From the NCBI RefSeq assembly GCF_900700375.1, contig NC_041710.1:29600045-29664044 (forward strand): DNA of 64,000 nucleotides, read 5' to 3'. Numbering within the stretch: position 1 is the first letter of the stretch; each line of letters begins with the position of its first letter. Below the pieces are notes generated by a model. The model had not been told where the DNA came from. It was given only the letters and a program-made list of their open reading frames with translations, and made no database searches. Of the stretch, positions 21,916 through 35,900 are shown piece after piece. The DNA comes from Denticeps clupeoides (lineage: Eukaryota; Chordata; Actinopteri; Clupeiformes; Denticipitidae). The position numbers and the translations under genes are program-made.

Positions 21916-24900
21916 TCACAGCCAGTCAACGGAGGCCACAGGGTTGAAGACGATCGGCGGTGAGCCTTGTTCCGTGTCCTCACACGAACTCATGAAGGGA
22001 AAGACCTGCGAGGTGAAGGCCTGGCCGCTGAACGTGTAAAGATGGGTGCGCGCTGCTGCGTCGTAAAAAGAGACGTCGCCCTTCTTGAAGTCCACCAGCA
22101 CTCCGATCCTGTCTGGGTTTGCTGGGACCTTCAGGACGGATGTCCGTGTGTCCAGGGCCTGGAGCTGCCCGTTCCTTTGCAAGCGGAGGGTCCAGTACTG
22201 GTTTTTGGGGTGATACCTTACGTTCCCCTGTCTTTGGGCCGTCTCGCTTGCTGCACCCACAGTGTAACACGACTTCCCGGCCACCGTGACCTCCCAGTAG
22301 TGTCTGCCTTTCTGGAAGCCAGTCTTGCCCAGTGCGCCAAGGACACTGTTATAGCGTCCTGGGTGGTCAGCCACTTCCTGCGCTTTGTCTGAAACGCGCA
22401 TTTCCTTATTGTCTGAGGACAGCTTGAGGTTGGGGTGAGCGGTGTCAGGGTCTATAGCCTGCTGAGCTGAGGGGTGAGAAGACAAGACTGAGCAGAATCT
22501 TTCCATTGGTGGAATTTATTTTACGTTTCATTTAATGCAGTTAATGAGAGAACGGCATCGCTACTGCATTAAAATGGAGAGTTCAGATACTGCCGTTTAC
22601 TTACTCACAACAACCTTCTTTTCCTCCTTTTTGCGTTCAGCCTCTAAACGGGAAAGAAAAATTGAGTGAATCTCTTCTTTTCACTCTGGAATCGTGGAAT
22701 CGTCTCATAAAGAAAAGGTATATTTTGCATATATGTAATAAAAAGGATCCCCTTTTACTATAAAATATGAATAGTTCCACAACTTATCTAAAACATTTTA
22801 ATTGGACGTGTATTCGCTGAAGTCCATCCCCACCGTCAATTTGTTGCTGAAGGTCTTCATTCTCTTTCGTCTTCTCTTTCAGCACTTCTCGAAGCTTGTT
22901 GTTCTCTTCTTCCAAATCTTGGTTTTCTGAAGGGCACAAAGGAAGTGAAAATTGAGATCAGATAATTGTTCTGTACAGGTTCTGTAGGTCTGGAACACAA
23001 CACAAAAAATAATAATACGTTAACTATTCGCAAAGAATGGGACTAAAAATGTGATTTAGCCATTTTAGGAATTCCCGCCCACTGTAAGAGAAACAGTTAT
23101 GCCACCTTTGACTTTATCTTGCATGGCCTTGAGGTCGCTCTCATTTTTCTCGAGATCTTTCTTCAGTTTGGCCGCCGCCTCCTCCTTATCTCTCAACTGT
23201 GCGGTGAGCTCCGAGACTTTCCCATCCATCTGCTTTTTCATTTCTGCAAAGCAGGAGTGAGCCGCGTTAAAAATGATTCGTTCCATTTTAAAAGTTAGTA
23301 GCAGTTGGGCCAGTAGTGGCTAAAGAAGTGAACAGGTTCAAATCCCAAACCGTGAAGGCACCCCCCCACACTGCTTCCCGGGTGCCCTTCATGGCTGCCC
23401 ACTAAGGGCGAAGGGAAAATGCGGAGGACGCATTTCATTGTGTTCACAATGACTAAAACCACAATTTCTTTTAAAAAAGCAGTGAGCGGCAAAAGCCTTC
23501 TTTGTGTGTTAAAAAGTCATCGCACCGCACCATCATTGCTACGATGACTCCTGTGTTCAGTTGGATAAAATGCAATATTCTCCGCCTCAGTTACTACGTG
23601 ACTCAGTTTTAGAATCCCAGTGTGACTGAGATTTATCATTATTAAATCAATGTTTCACCAGAAGATTTCTCCTTCTCTTTGCTGAGTTCTTCCTCCAGGT
23701 TCGACACAGCCTTATCTGTTTCATGCTTCATGACGGAAATGTCCTTCTCCAGTTTGGCTGCTCGCTTTTCCATGTCTGAACATTAGAGATTAGAGTAACG
23801 TTAGACTAATGTTACAGGGCAAACATTTAAGGATTAAAAAGATTCAAAAAGACAAGCGAAGGAACACATCTCACCTTTGTAATTCTTTCTAAGATCACCA
23901 CAGTCTTTATTTTCCTCAAAACTCTTTTCCAGTTCTGAATGAATGAAGGGTTTTAATAGGAGTTAAATGGAACTCTAGTTGTAGACAAGTCAATCGACAG
24001 TCATTTTCTGTCTCGCGGCCCTTTTCCTACATTCCCCTGGCAGAAGGTCAACACCAGCATACCTTTATTTCTGGCCTGTAGTTTGAGGACCTCCTTCTCC
24101 TGGGCCTTAAGAAGGTCTTTGAGCTCTGAGTGAGTTAACAGTTAAAATCATTTAAAGATTATTATTTTTTTTAATTTTTTTTTAAAACCTCACATCATTT
24201 TTTTGGTTACAGCGTGAAACACTCACCAGCGATTTCTTCAGCAGCGGAATTTTTCTGATTCAAAAGTTTGTTCATTTTATCTTCCATGGCAATGCTCTGA
24301 ATAACTAGAGAAGAAAAAAAAAAAATTAATCTATGCTGTGTTCTTATAGATTGCCATTTAATGCACACACCATGTTTAAATCTCAAGTTGCACATTTTGT
24401 ACTTCTAGTTTATTTCTACGTGTGTCTTTTTCTGCCGTGTAAGAACTGTAGGCCCTTCGTCTTGTCTCTATGAATGACAGTTTAGTTTGACTTTTTTATT
24501 TTCCCCAGACACCTTGGTGAAAAATACACTCACTCAGGTCTGCATTTTTGCTGTCCAAAGTTCTCAGATTGTTGCTGCTGGCTTCTAGTTTTTTAGTCTT
24601 GTCCTCAAGAAGTTTCTTCAGTTCTGGGGGGGGGGGGGACACCACCACAAATTACTAGCCAGATAGCGGTTAACAGGTAGGTCGGCTGTGTAAATAGTAT
24701 AGACAGACACCTTCGATTTCTTTATCAGAGGACAACTTGGTCCGTTTCAGCTCGGCCTCTAAAGTATTAGCTTCTTTTTCCAGGGCGTCTATCTTCGCCT
24801 CTGGAAGAAAACGTTTTAACAAAGTGGTTATTTAGATGGAGTAACACGCTGTACGTTGCATTATACACATGTGAATTGCCGCAATACTTACTATGTTTTC

Positions 24901-27900
24901 CCGTGCCACAGTTTTCTGCTTTCAGACGGTTAATCTCATTACGCTTGTGCTCTAGCTGAGTCTGTATATCTGTAAAATGCGCATTTCTTAATGCAATGGC
25001 GTTCAGCATTTTAATGAAATGGTTTATTTTATTACTTAAGCATGGAAGTACCATTTATCTTTTTGGCAGAGTCCTCTTTGGCTTTTGCCAACCTCTGATT
25101 CACACTGGAAACTTCATCCTGAAGAGCCATTAGCTGGAGCACTGAAACAGGGAGTCAAACGCCAAACATCTTTTCATTATATTGAGGACTCTGGTGAGAC
25201 ACATTTAGTTAAGTATCAGCTCTCAAGAGCAAAGATTCACAACTAGGCTTCATGCATTTGCACCAGCGCACACTCTACTGCTGCATTCCGTGCCAGTTAA
25301 ACTCTCCAATTCCTGACCAGGGAACGTTCTTCCCTTCGGAACGCCCTGCAGTGTCACCACACTTCCTCCATGCAGTACCCCGGCACCCTGTTGCTGCACA
25401 AAACACCGTGGAGCTCCTTGGAGGCTCAGTGTCTTCTGGGTAATCTGGATTCAATTTCTTTCCAGTTTTTACCCCACAAAGTTCACATGCTGAGCACCTT
25501 TGCAGCCAGTGATTTAAAACAGCCCTTAACACGCAGTCCGCTTCAGAAGTAACCCTAAAGGAACTTATCTTTTTGGCTACACGCACTTACTCTGCTTCAT
25601 TTTCTCCTTGTCTTTGCCTTGCAGTTCATTAAGCATTTCGTCCAGTTCTTCCTCCAATTCTAAGTGGAAGAGAAACATCTTTTAACGATTCAGCCGTTTG
25701 GTTCTGTGATATCGCGGGCAATAAATCCTGGCCGATTTTTATTCTTACCCTCAACACGTCGCAAATATTCTGAGTGGTCCTCTTCACTTACTTTTTCTTT
25801 TTCTTTTATCAATGTATATATCTGCTTAACTGAAAATGGAAACAAGTCAAAATTAGTTTTAAAAACTAGTTTTACTAGTTTTTAGATATGGGGACCAAAC
25901 CTGAAATGTGTGACATTCTATGATAAATGACATGTGACATGGAAATCCCTTAAAATAACGGCATAAAATACTCACTTATAACAGAAGACGGGCTAATCTT
26001 TTCAAGATTCTTTTCTGCCTCCTGTTGTTCTTTTGTTTTTTGCTCCAGCTGTTTCTTCAACTCTAAGAAGCAGGACATTTTAGATGCATATTTTGTCAGA
26101 AAGTTTTAAGGAAATGTATTCCTCTGTTTGCCAAAAGTATATTTTGGTTACCGGTGACGTCTCCTGTACCAAGCGCTATGTCTCTCTTCAACTTCTCAAT
26201 TTCAATGTTCAACATGTTCAGCCTTAGAACTGAAAGAAATCAGATCACATGAATTTATTACGATATCTGAATTGTCAGACATTGCTGAACCTTTTTCGTT
26301 AAAAAAGCCATTTCAGATACGTGTTTTGGAGCTTTCATCAAGTTTGTCAAGTGTATCCTCGTGTTTATTCTTCAGGTCTGTAGAGCAGGAAAGTAGAACA
26401 TATTTAACCACATGCCAAAATCCACCAAAGTTAGAGGACATGTCTGTGGTAAGTCTCACCGTTGTATTTGTCTTTAAGTAAAGTGCACTCCTCAGCTGAG
26501 TTTGTGGCGGTGTTCTCGAGGTCTAAATTCACAGGAAAAAAACATTAGACATTTTTTAAATTATTATAATGAGAAATAAGAGGCTACACAACACCTGTTA
26601 CTCTGGCCTTTAAGTTGGCATTCTCCTCTTCGATGGCTTTGAGTTGTGCTTTTAGGTCTGCATGAAGAAACAGAATATGACATAACATCTCAAAAGTAAA
26701 ATATTACATGTGACTTAACGCTTATGAGTATTATGTGCAATATAACACAGTGTGTGTGGATTCAGATTCATGTTAGAGGAACCCTGTTATCACCATTGCT
26801 TATAAACACAGTCCCCAGAGCATGTTTAATTAAAGATCTGCAGCCAATGATAATTCATCATTCAAACACTGGAGAGTCAATCAATAATTTTAATGATTAA
26901 AAATAAAATAAAATGACATATTTAAAGCTAGTGGTGTCATAAATGCCATAGTGTAACATGAACCACTGTAGGTTTCTTACCATCAATTATAAATTCAGTC
27001 CTTTGTTTCAGCTCTTCAGAGCTGTCCATAATCCTCTTCATGTTATTTTCCATCGATATAATCTTCAGAACTAAAAATACAGAGAAATGTTCACAAAAGA
27101 AAATGCATTTGTGTGAGTGAGCAGGTTAAGCAGCAAATGCACACACACACAAAAAAAAAACACACCGAATTCTCAACAGACTTACTCAGAGCACCATTTT
27201 CACCCTCCGTTTCGATCAGTTTTTCACTGCTAGTCTGAAGGATCTTATTCTTCTCATTTAGATGCTTCTGCAGTTCTGAAGAGAGAGCGAGAGAGTTTAA
27301 AGTCTGTCTGCAGAAGAATATAAGTAATGTTGTCTGTTGTGGACATTTTACACCACCTGCCACCTGATCCTCTGATGTCTGCTTAACTCGTCCCAGTTCA
27401 GCCTCTAACTGTTTAGCTTCATTCACCAAGACATCAATTTTACCCTCTGAAAAATGCACAAATGCATAATCATAATCATCATCATAATCATCATCACCAT
27501 CATCTCTGGATGCAAGGTGAAGATGCACAGAGAACTCACGTAGCTTCCCTACACCACAGTCCTTAACTTTCAGTTCAGTGATCTCTTTGTATTTCAAGTC
27601 CAGTTCTCGCTGAATCTCTGTAATAAGACACACTAATGAATGTGGAGTTAGGAACTCTTATTAGGATAAATTAGAAACTCGCATGCCAATCAGTACAGAA
27701 TCTGCTGAATGAAACCTAATGGACAACATACCCTTCATCCGTTCAGCAGATGATTCTTTCGTTTTTGACAATCTATTGGTTAACATGGTCACTTCATCCT
27801 CCAGCGACATGATTTTGATCACTGAAAACAGAGGAGATAAGCAGAGAGTCATTATGATTATGTGCTATGCCGGCTCAAATTTACAGCAATGGAGATATGA

Positions 27901-29932
27901 GTCTCCCTGTCAATATCCAAATCAAAGCCTTGAAATTATTATCCATGCATTACCTTTAACCATCATCCAAAGAGTCACCTGACAAGTCTAATTTGTCCAG
28001 TTTATGCTAGTGGAGAGGCCCTTCTCAACCAGCCCATATAAAAAGCCCCCATTGGTAAATTTTTGGGCAAATTTAGAAAAAAAAAAAAGTGGCTTACTTT
28101 GTTTAACCTTTTCTTTTTCCTTTCCTTGCAAACTTTCAAGCATTTCGTCCATCTCTTTCTCCATCTCTGTGAGGAAGAATATCACATTTAAAAAGATGAC
28201 AAACCTGAGCAAGAAGTCATTTATTTAGGTCTTCTTACCCATTATGCGCTGCAAATATTCCTCATTATCTTCAATGATTAAATCTGATTTCTTTCTTATC
28301 ACAGCAATGACTTCTTGAACTATAACAAGACATTGTTATGAGACATTGTTGTTAGAGTAGAGGACAGAACTAATTTGAATTTTATTTCACACATGATTAT
28401 GTTTTAAATTTATGTGTCCATGTCCAATGGTACTAATGAATTACAATATAACAAAAAGCTGAAATAAAACTGCTATATTACACACAATGTTTTTTTTGAC
28501 TATTGTGTCATTCATGGGTGTCAGTGCCAACTAATTGTGTATAATACAGACTTTTCTTTGAAGAAGGATTTGTCCTTCCCAGGTCCCTTTCAGCCTTCTC
28601 CAGCTCGGCTTTCTTCTGATCCAGTTGTTTCTGTAGGTCTGAATACCATAGCATTTAAAAGCATTAAATTAATTTAATAAAGCAGGTGTCTGCAGACAAT
28701 ATGTGATTAAAAGGAAAATATCAGGTCACGCACCCGTTTTGTCACCCACACTCTTTCGGATTTTGTTTTCCAGATCTTCAATTTCGGAATATAGCAAATT
28801 TATCTGAAGGACTGAGAATACCAGAGAGAACATTAAGTAATGACTGATGCCATAAAAAATTACGAAGCACCATGTAAATTGTTTAAAGTTACAAACTTAA
28901 TTTTGAGGTGTCATCAACCTCCTTCATTGCTTTATCAAAGTCGATTCTCAACCCTATGAGGAAAAAGAAAAATTGGTGTTAGCTGACATGTAAGTTTTTA
29001 ATATTAATTATAGAGTTTATTAAAAGGTTTATCTTACCCTGGTAAGTAATGTTAAGTACTGCACAGTCTTCAGTTACTTTCCGGGTATTCTCCTTCAGAT
29101 CTGAAGAAATGATCAATAATTGGTCAATAATTGTCAATTATATTATATTCTCCACAACAATGGACTGAATTCTCAGTTGCTTATTATACCTATAATTGTG
29201 AGCTGCAGTTTGACTTTGTCTGATTTGCAGTCCTTCAGTTGAACCTTAAGGTCTTGTTAAAGAAAGAGGTCATCAGACACAACAAATTATATTTGAAATT
29301 AAATTCATACAAGCAGTAAATTATTTTGCTATACATTTTTTTATGTTTCATACAAATTTCTTACCATTTACTTGCTCATGCAGTATCTGTTTGTCTGTGG
29401 TTGCTTTATTTATAATGATTGTCATTTCATTCTCCATTTTTACGATTTTCAAAACTAAAATTGAAGAATTAGTATAAAATGTAGCAGTACTGTAGCATAT
29501 GTTGTATGAAATATCTTCTGCAGCACTGATTGATGACCAATGAACACATACTCATCTCTGCGTTTTTCCTGTCCAAAGTTTCTAGGTTTGTGGAAGCATC
29601 CTCAAGTTGGCTGGATGATTCCCTGAGTCGTCTCTCCAGCTCTGAAGTATAAAGTTTATAGCACATGGTCACTATTCTTTATATTCTTTATATTACTTTT
29701 AGGTTTATGTTTTTCTTTTATTAATATCTTGTATAAATGATCCACATTACCTGAAATCTTGGCAGCGGAGGACTTCTTATAAAACTCCAGTTCAAGTTCT
29801 ACTTTCCTAAGTTCATTGTTCAAAGCTGCTATTTTTTCCTCTGCAAACATGTTAGGGTATCAATTAAATTATTATTCATTCAGTTCATATATTTGGGGAT
29901 ATTTTAATATCATAATATGTGCAGTACATGTT

Positions 29933-29968
<36 letters not shown>

Positions 29969-32900
29969 GCGTACTTAGCGTATCAACAGTGCATGTTGTT
30001 CTCAGAATATCGATCTCTTTTTGCTTTTCTTCTATTGTCTTCTCAAGTCCTGAAAAAGCAGAAGGTAGTTTGACAACATTAAATCTGGACCTCCCACTTA
30101 AGCCTCTTGTACTGTTTGCATTTGTGTTTTCATTAATTAAGTGGTAAGTTGGATTATTATTTAGTACATGGAAGTATTCATGCATTTCATTGCATCCAAT
30201 TTCACTATTTGAGCACCAACTGCAGGATAAGCCTGTTTTGTGCCCCACATGTTCGTATTATCCAGTACACACAGTGTATTAGCACAGGCAGGCTGTCCAT
30301 AAAGTAAATCCAAATATACATGCACAGTCTGCTTATGGGTAAATAAGTAAGCCTTGTTTATTTGTTCATTTTTGGTTATTTTTCTATTCCGTAGGTCAAT
30401 TTAAAACAATCGGTGGGACACCATGACAACCACACGTGTGCATGTTCCACCTACGTTTGATATGAACAGCAGAGTCATGCTTGAACTGTGACAACTGTTG
30501 CATGTAGCGACTCCTCTCATCCGTCAGCATCATGATCTTCACAACTAGAACAGAAAATACAAATAATATTGCACAGGAAGTTTTAAACACCGCACAAAAA
30601 TTAAATCAAAACATTAATAAGCATAAACAGAACAATAACAAATGAGGAGCTGTTGGTGTGTTCACCTAGTTTACTGTTGTCTTCAGTTTTTTCATCCAGT
30701 TCTTTGATAAGCTTGTTCAGGTTCTCCTCAAGTTCTGTGTCAAAGATTCAAGAATTATTACTTAAATACTTGATACCAAAGCATAAAAAAAGACAATTGA
30801 TGATGACACTAATGATTTCTGAGGTACTGTAAAAAAATCAAAGGAATTTAGAAAATAAGTACAGAAATTTTTTAAAACTTAGTTGAGCCACCCCTCACCG
30901 GTTATGCGTTTTTGATGTTTATCCGAGGTTCCATGTGACTCGACATGAATTTCTTGAATAACTTCAATTATCCTGATCACTACAAAAACGGTCATGTCAA
31001 TTTTAGTGACCCCATTGCAATTCATATTAAAGACACACACTGATATAACATTTTAGACATAACCAATTACATATCACAAGTAACAGTAAAATTACTGTGG
31101 TATTTAGATTAAACATATTGGATACCAGCACCTAAACTGCACCCCAGCATGACTTACTCTGATCTGAGCCAGGTAAAACGGCAAGTTCTTTTTTCTTTCT
31201 TTCCAGTTCACTCATCTTTTTTTCCAGCTCCTTCTTCAGATCTGAGAAAAGCATATACAGATGTTAATCATTAAAAAACGTAACTGTGCTGAAAACGGCA
31301 GGCTACTAATTTCTAGTTAATATAGTTAATTGCGTACCAGCATTGTCACCAGTGTTGTGCGCAATCTTTCGGCGCAGATATTCAATTTCAGAGGCTAAAT
31401 TGTTGACCTGCAGAACTAAAGAAAATAAATGGGCTTTTTAGGTCAAAGTATTGCTATGAGCACATTTTATTAATGTAATCAACACTGATCTTTAACTTCT
31501 GCTACATTAAGTACAATGCTTAATTCAACTTACTCAGCAAATAGCTTTTGTCCACTTTCCTCATCAACTCATCAACTTCATCCTTAAGTTCTGCAAGACA
31601 AATATATCTAAATATATTTCAATACTTTATAAGAGACACTGATGTCACATTCTTATGAGCCTATAGAGTCACAGCATATATTGTATACAGTTTATACTGA
31701 CTAACATTAATGATGCGTTAATACCATTTATGGAGTGTTGCATGAACTTCATTGAAGGACCTAAGCAACTTTGGGATAAAAAATAGATCCAGACTGACTA
31801 CCTGTATATTTCTGCTGATAGGTGCCACAGTCCTTCATTTCCTTCTCCAGCCCTGTATATATAAAAAGTGTACAATATTAATTATTGGTCCTTTTTTTTA
31901 TCTGTCTTTTGTGTGTCTGAAGTGCAGCTCCTACCCCAGTTCCTTTCTTTGAGTTTAGAGTTTTCCATTTTAAGGATTGCCAGCTCTTTGTTCAACTCTG
32001 ATGGAGACACACAAATATTCAAGTAAATAAAAACCTTCCTCACTCAACCAACAAATGTGCCCAGATACATTTACCAAAGAAACAGAAACAGAACCCCATT
32101 AAGCATACAGCTTTCTTCAAGATGTTGAGGGGCATTGGAACTTCAGACTGTAACACTGTATATGGAAAAACTTACGAGAAATTCTGGCAGCCAAAATTTC
32201 GTTTTTCTCAAATGCTTCGGCCTCTGTCCTCTTAATTTCTTCCACCAGCCGAGTTACCCTTATAACTGAAAGATTTTGGTGCTTAGACTTCTCACTCGTA
32301 TCAGACACAAAGCAATCCGCCACATGAGCTTGAGGTTCACTCACTGAGCTCTCCGTTTTTCTTGTCTTTCTCAGTCAGCTCCCTGGTTGCATCTCCCAAC
32401 TCCTTTTCCCTGATCTTCAGCTCCCTCTCAAGATCTAATATGTGATAAAACTACAGCATTAAGCAAGAACTTTCAAATGTGAAAATCCTGCAAAAGTAAT
32501 GAACTCACCATCGATTCGGCCAGTGGTTGTCCTCTTCAGGTTATTTACAAGGATGTTTAAATCAGCAATTTCCTTCTTCAGTTTCAAAATTTCTTCACCT
32601 AAAATTTCACAAACTAGAAATGAACATAATTCAACAAAAATAGTATATATATTTAATTCATTTATCTTTGGGCCTCACTTATTTTACTTAGATCGCTGTC
32701 CTTCTCTGCAAGTTCTTTCTTCTTCAAACTCAGCACCTTCTCTAAACCTTCCATGTTGGACCTCAGCTCTGTATAAAAAAAGCTGTGGTCATTTTGGTGC
32801 AATGTGATTGGCGCATTCAAGTGACACACAATGGGATTAACTAATTGAAGGAAACCTGCTATTTCCTCTTCGTATTTCGCGCTAATCACTATTTTCAGGC

Positions 32901-35900
32901 GATTGATCCGACTCTGGTCTGTCTGCACTGCCATGATTGATAACACTGCAAAAAGAAATGGTGAATGAACTCCAAACAACGAGTGAAAAACAGGCTGGAC
33001 AGTACAAAAAGCAAAAAAAAAAAATCTGATTTGAAATTGAACAGACTCTATTAGACTGAAACATACTCACTGAGTTTAATGATGCTACTGTCATCCATGT
33101 CATCAATTAAGCGATTCAGATCCTTCTGCAGCTCTGTGTGAGAGCAGATGGCTTAACAACTGAACAGCTCTAACATCTAACACGTCACAATGTTAATTCA
33201 TCACTCACCAAAGATACGGTCCAGGACCATTTCATTTTCGGCCCCGTTCTGCAGCTCCCAAATCTGCATCAGCAGTGACACAATTCGCAGCGCTGGAAAA
33301 CATACAGAGCGGCTGGAACCTCAGCATCAGGAGCATTAGAAGCAGTCTGAAAGAGCTGTGGAACAGCAGAGGTGCCAACATGGGGGCAAACCTTTCACAG
33401 AACCCAAGCCTCCATCTTCCAGCTCCTTCATCCTTTCCTGCATCTCTCTCTCCTTCTCCTTAAGTTGCATCTTCAGGTCTGAAGTAAATTTAAAGTAAAT
33501 TAAGAGAATTACTCTTCCAAACAGTTAAATCAGTTTAGATGCTGAAAAACACATTTTCGCCCACCAATGATTTTAACAGCAGATTTTTCAGCCAAGATGC
33601 TCATCTTGATCTTGTGGATGTTGAAGTTCAGTGAAATTAACTCCAATACTAAAACACATAAATATAATACATTATAGGTTTTTTGCACTACTTTGCAGGG
33701 ATAATTTAATAACAAATGATGTGTAGCATCAAGCAGATATAAAGCTTCACTTACATGGTTTTGTTTCGCCCTTCATGCTTTTAATTTGTTCTTCTAGTGA
33801 CCTTTCCAGATCTAAAACAAGTTAATGAAATAAGTAATATCATTTGTTTTTGTTCAATTCAGAATATATTTAAGGAATGAGACAGTCTGCCCTGGAGCCT
33901 GACCTTTAATTTTGTCCAGAAGACCTGTGCACTCCTTAGACTTGACCTTGAGCTTGTCCTGCAGCTCTGAGCAAGAAACACAGACATTACACGATCAAAC
34001 ACAATCATAATTCGTCATCATTCACATTTCATTTCCAGAACGCTGCTGCAGCAGCCAAAACTTCCTCTCACTTCTGTTTTCTCGTTCAAGCTCAAAGTTC
34101 TCCTCCTCCTTGGCCTTCAGCTTCTTTTTGATTTCTGATACAATACAAGCGGAGAACATTAGCTGAACATTAAATACCTCTTATGCAACCACACAATTCA
34201 ACCGCGACGGAGAGCACATATAGTCACATAACGTTGCTCCATGACCAACTGCACAAGAACATGTATTTTACAAACCAGCAATGATGGCATCTGCGTCCTT
34301 CGTTCCGGCACATTCTATAACCGTCGTCTCTCCCAGGTGGAACTGCTGTTTAATGACCTTCAGGACTGGATTCAGCAAAACATTCATGATGAACATTTTC
34401 TTCACTTGTACATTCTGTCCCCACCCCCTGCGTGTGAAAGTGACATTCACTCACTCAGGTCGTAGTCAGCGCCAAATTTCACCTTCAGTTCCTGCGTCTT
34501 GCTGTCCAGGTCTGTTTTTTTGTCAGTCAACGTGCCCTCCATTTCTAAATGAAATCAATGTTTTTTTTTTTTTTGTACATCTATTCAAATGTTTTTCACT
34601 AAGAATATTCTGAAAAGACCTCTGAGGCAAAATCACATGCACAACATATATTGAATTGTAATTCAAATCTACACCGCCTGACACAACATTTTTATCATCA
34701 CAGTTTACACCGGTGTTGAAGTTGAATTTATTCACTTCTTAGCAAATATGCATGGGGTCATTTTATACAAGATTCAACAAGAAATATCACACAAGGATTC
34801 AGTTCACATTACCGGTAGTCCGGGCAGTGATTTCAGCTTTGTGCAATTCGATTTCTTTCTCTAAAATTGTCACTTTCTTCACCAAAGTAATGATTTCCAG
34901 AGCTGGAAAGACACAGATCACCAGTAATTCCAGATTTACCCAGGTCATTATATCCATGTCACCTCTCGCCTCTTCCTACTTACACGTTGAGGACTCTTTG
35001 CCGTCATCCTTTTCTTGCAGAGCTTTCAGCTGCCTCTTCTTCTGTTCCAGCTCACTTTCCAGTTCTGCCAGGCACACAAGAGTGCATGAGTTCAAGTTCA
35101 AGGGTCACGTTCAAGTTGAGGTTGAGCTTTATTGTCATTTCAGCTACATCCTTGTTAGACGGTACATAGTGGAACGAAACAACGTTTCTCCAGATCCTGG
35201 TGCTACACGTAACATTTGAACAACGGTACATACCGACATAAAGTGCAAGTGCGCGACAGACAAACCGGCTAAATAAAGTACCAAAACATGGGACACACTC
35301 AGTGCAAGAGTAACATTTAACAAAAAAAACAACAAGACGACAGACAGCGCCAAACTAGTGAAATGAATTTTGAAGGTGCAAAGCAAAAAAAAGTGCAAAT
35401 ACTGCTGTGCAAAACTGTGCAATTCTAGGTAATATTTTCTTATATAAAAGAGGTAGTGTGTGTTTGTCTGTGTAAGCATCATTTTGGATTGGGAGAGGCT
35501 GCTGCGAGCTAGTGCCACACAGCCATCTTGAAGAGGCACATTTTACCTCCAGGTGGACTAACCACCTGTAATTTCAGACGTTTACATGCACAATTTTTTG
35601 CACGCATAACTTTTGCACACTGTGAATCCCCAAAGCGCTTCGCAATCTCATCTCGTATGTGGGGAGATGTCAATGAAGTTGACTGTCTTTGAAATGAGAT
35701 GTCACATGTACAGAACGTATAAATCTGTGTGTAGTGGCCCGTTCATTTAAGCCTTTTCCCGCCAATTCATTAACGTGCCAGGGCACTGGGTAGATGCTCA
35801 CCAGCAAGCTTGGTCATCGCTGCCTTCTTGAAGTTCTGAATATTGATGCGAACTTGTAGCACTTCGTCTTGTAATGTGATGATTTTTGAAACTGATGGAA

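Noticed and set aside
34241-34613. Plus-strand frames across exons 15-16 of the coiled-coil gene
   Set aside because: Antisense shadow of two well-supported exons.
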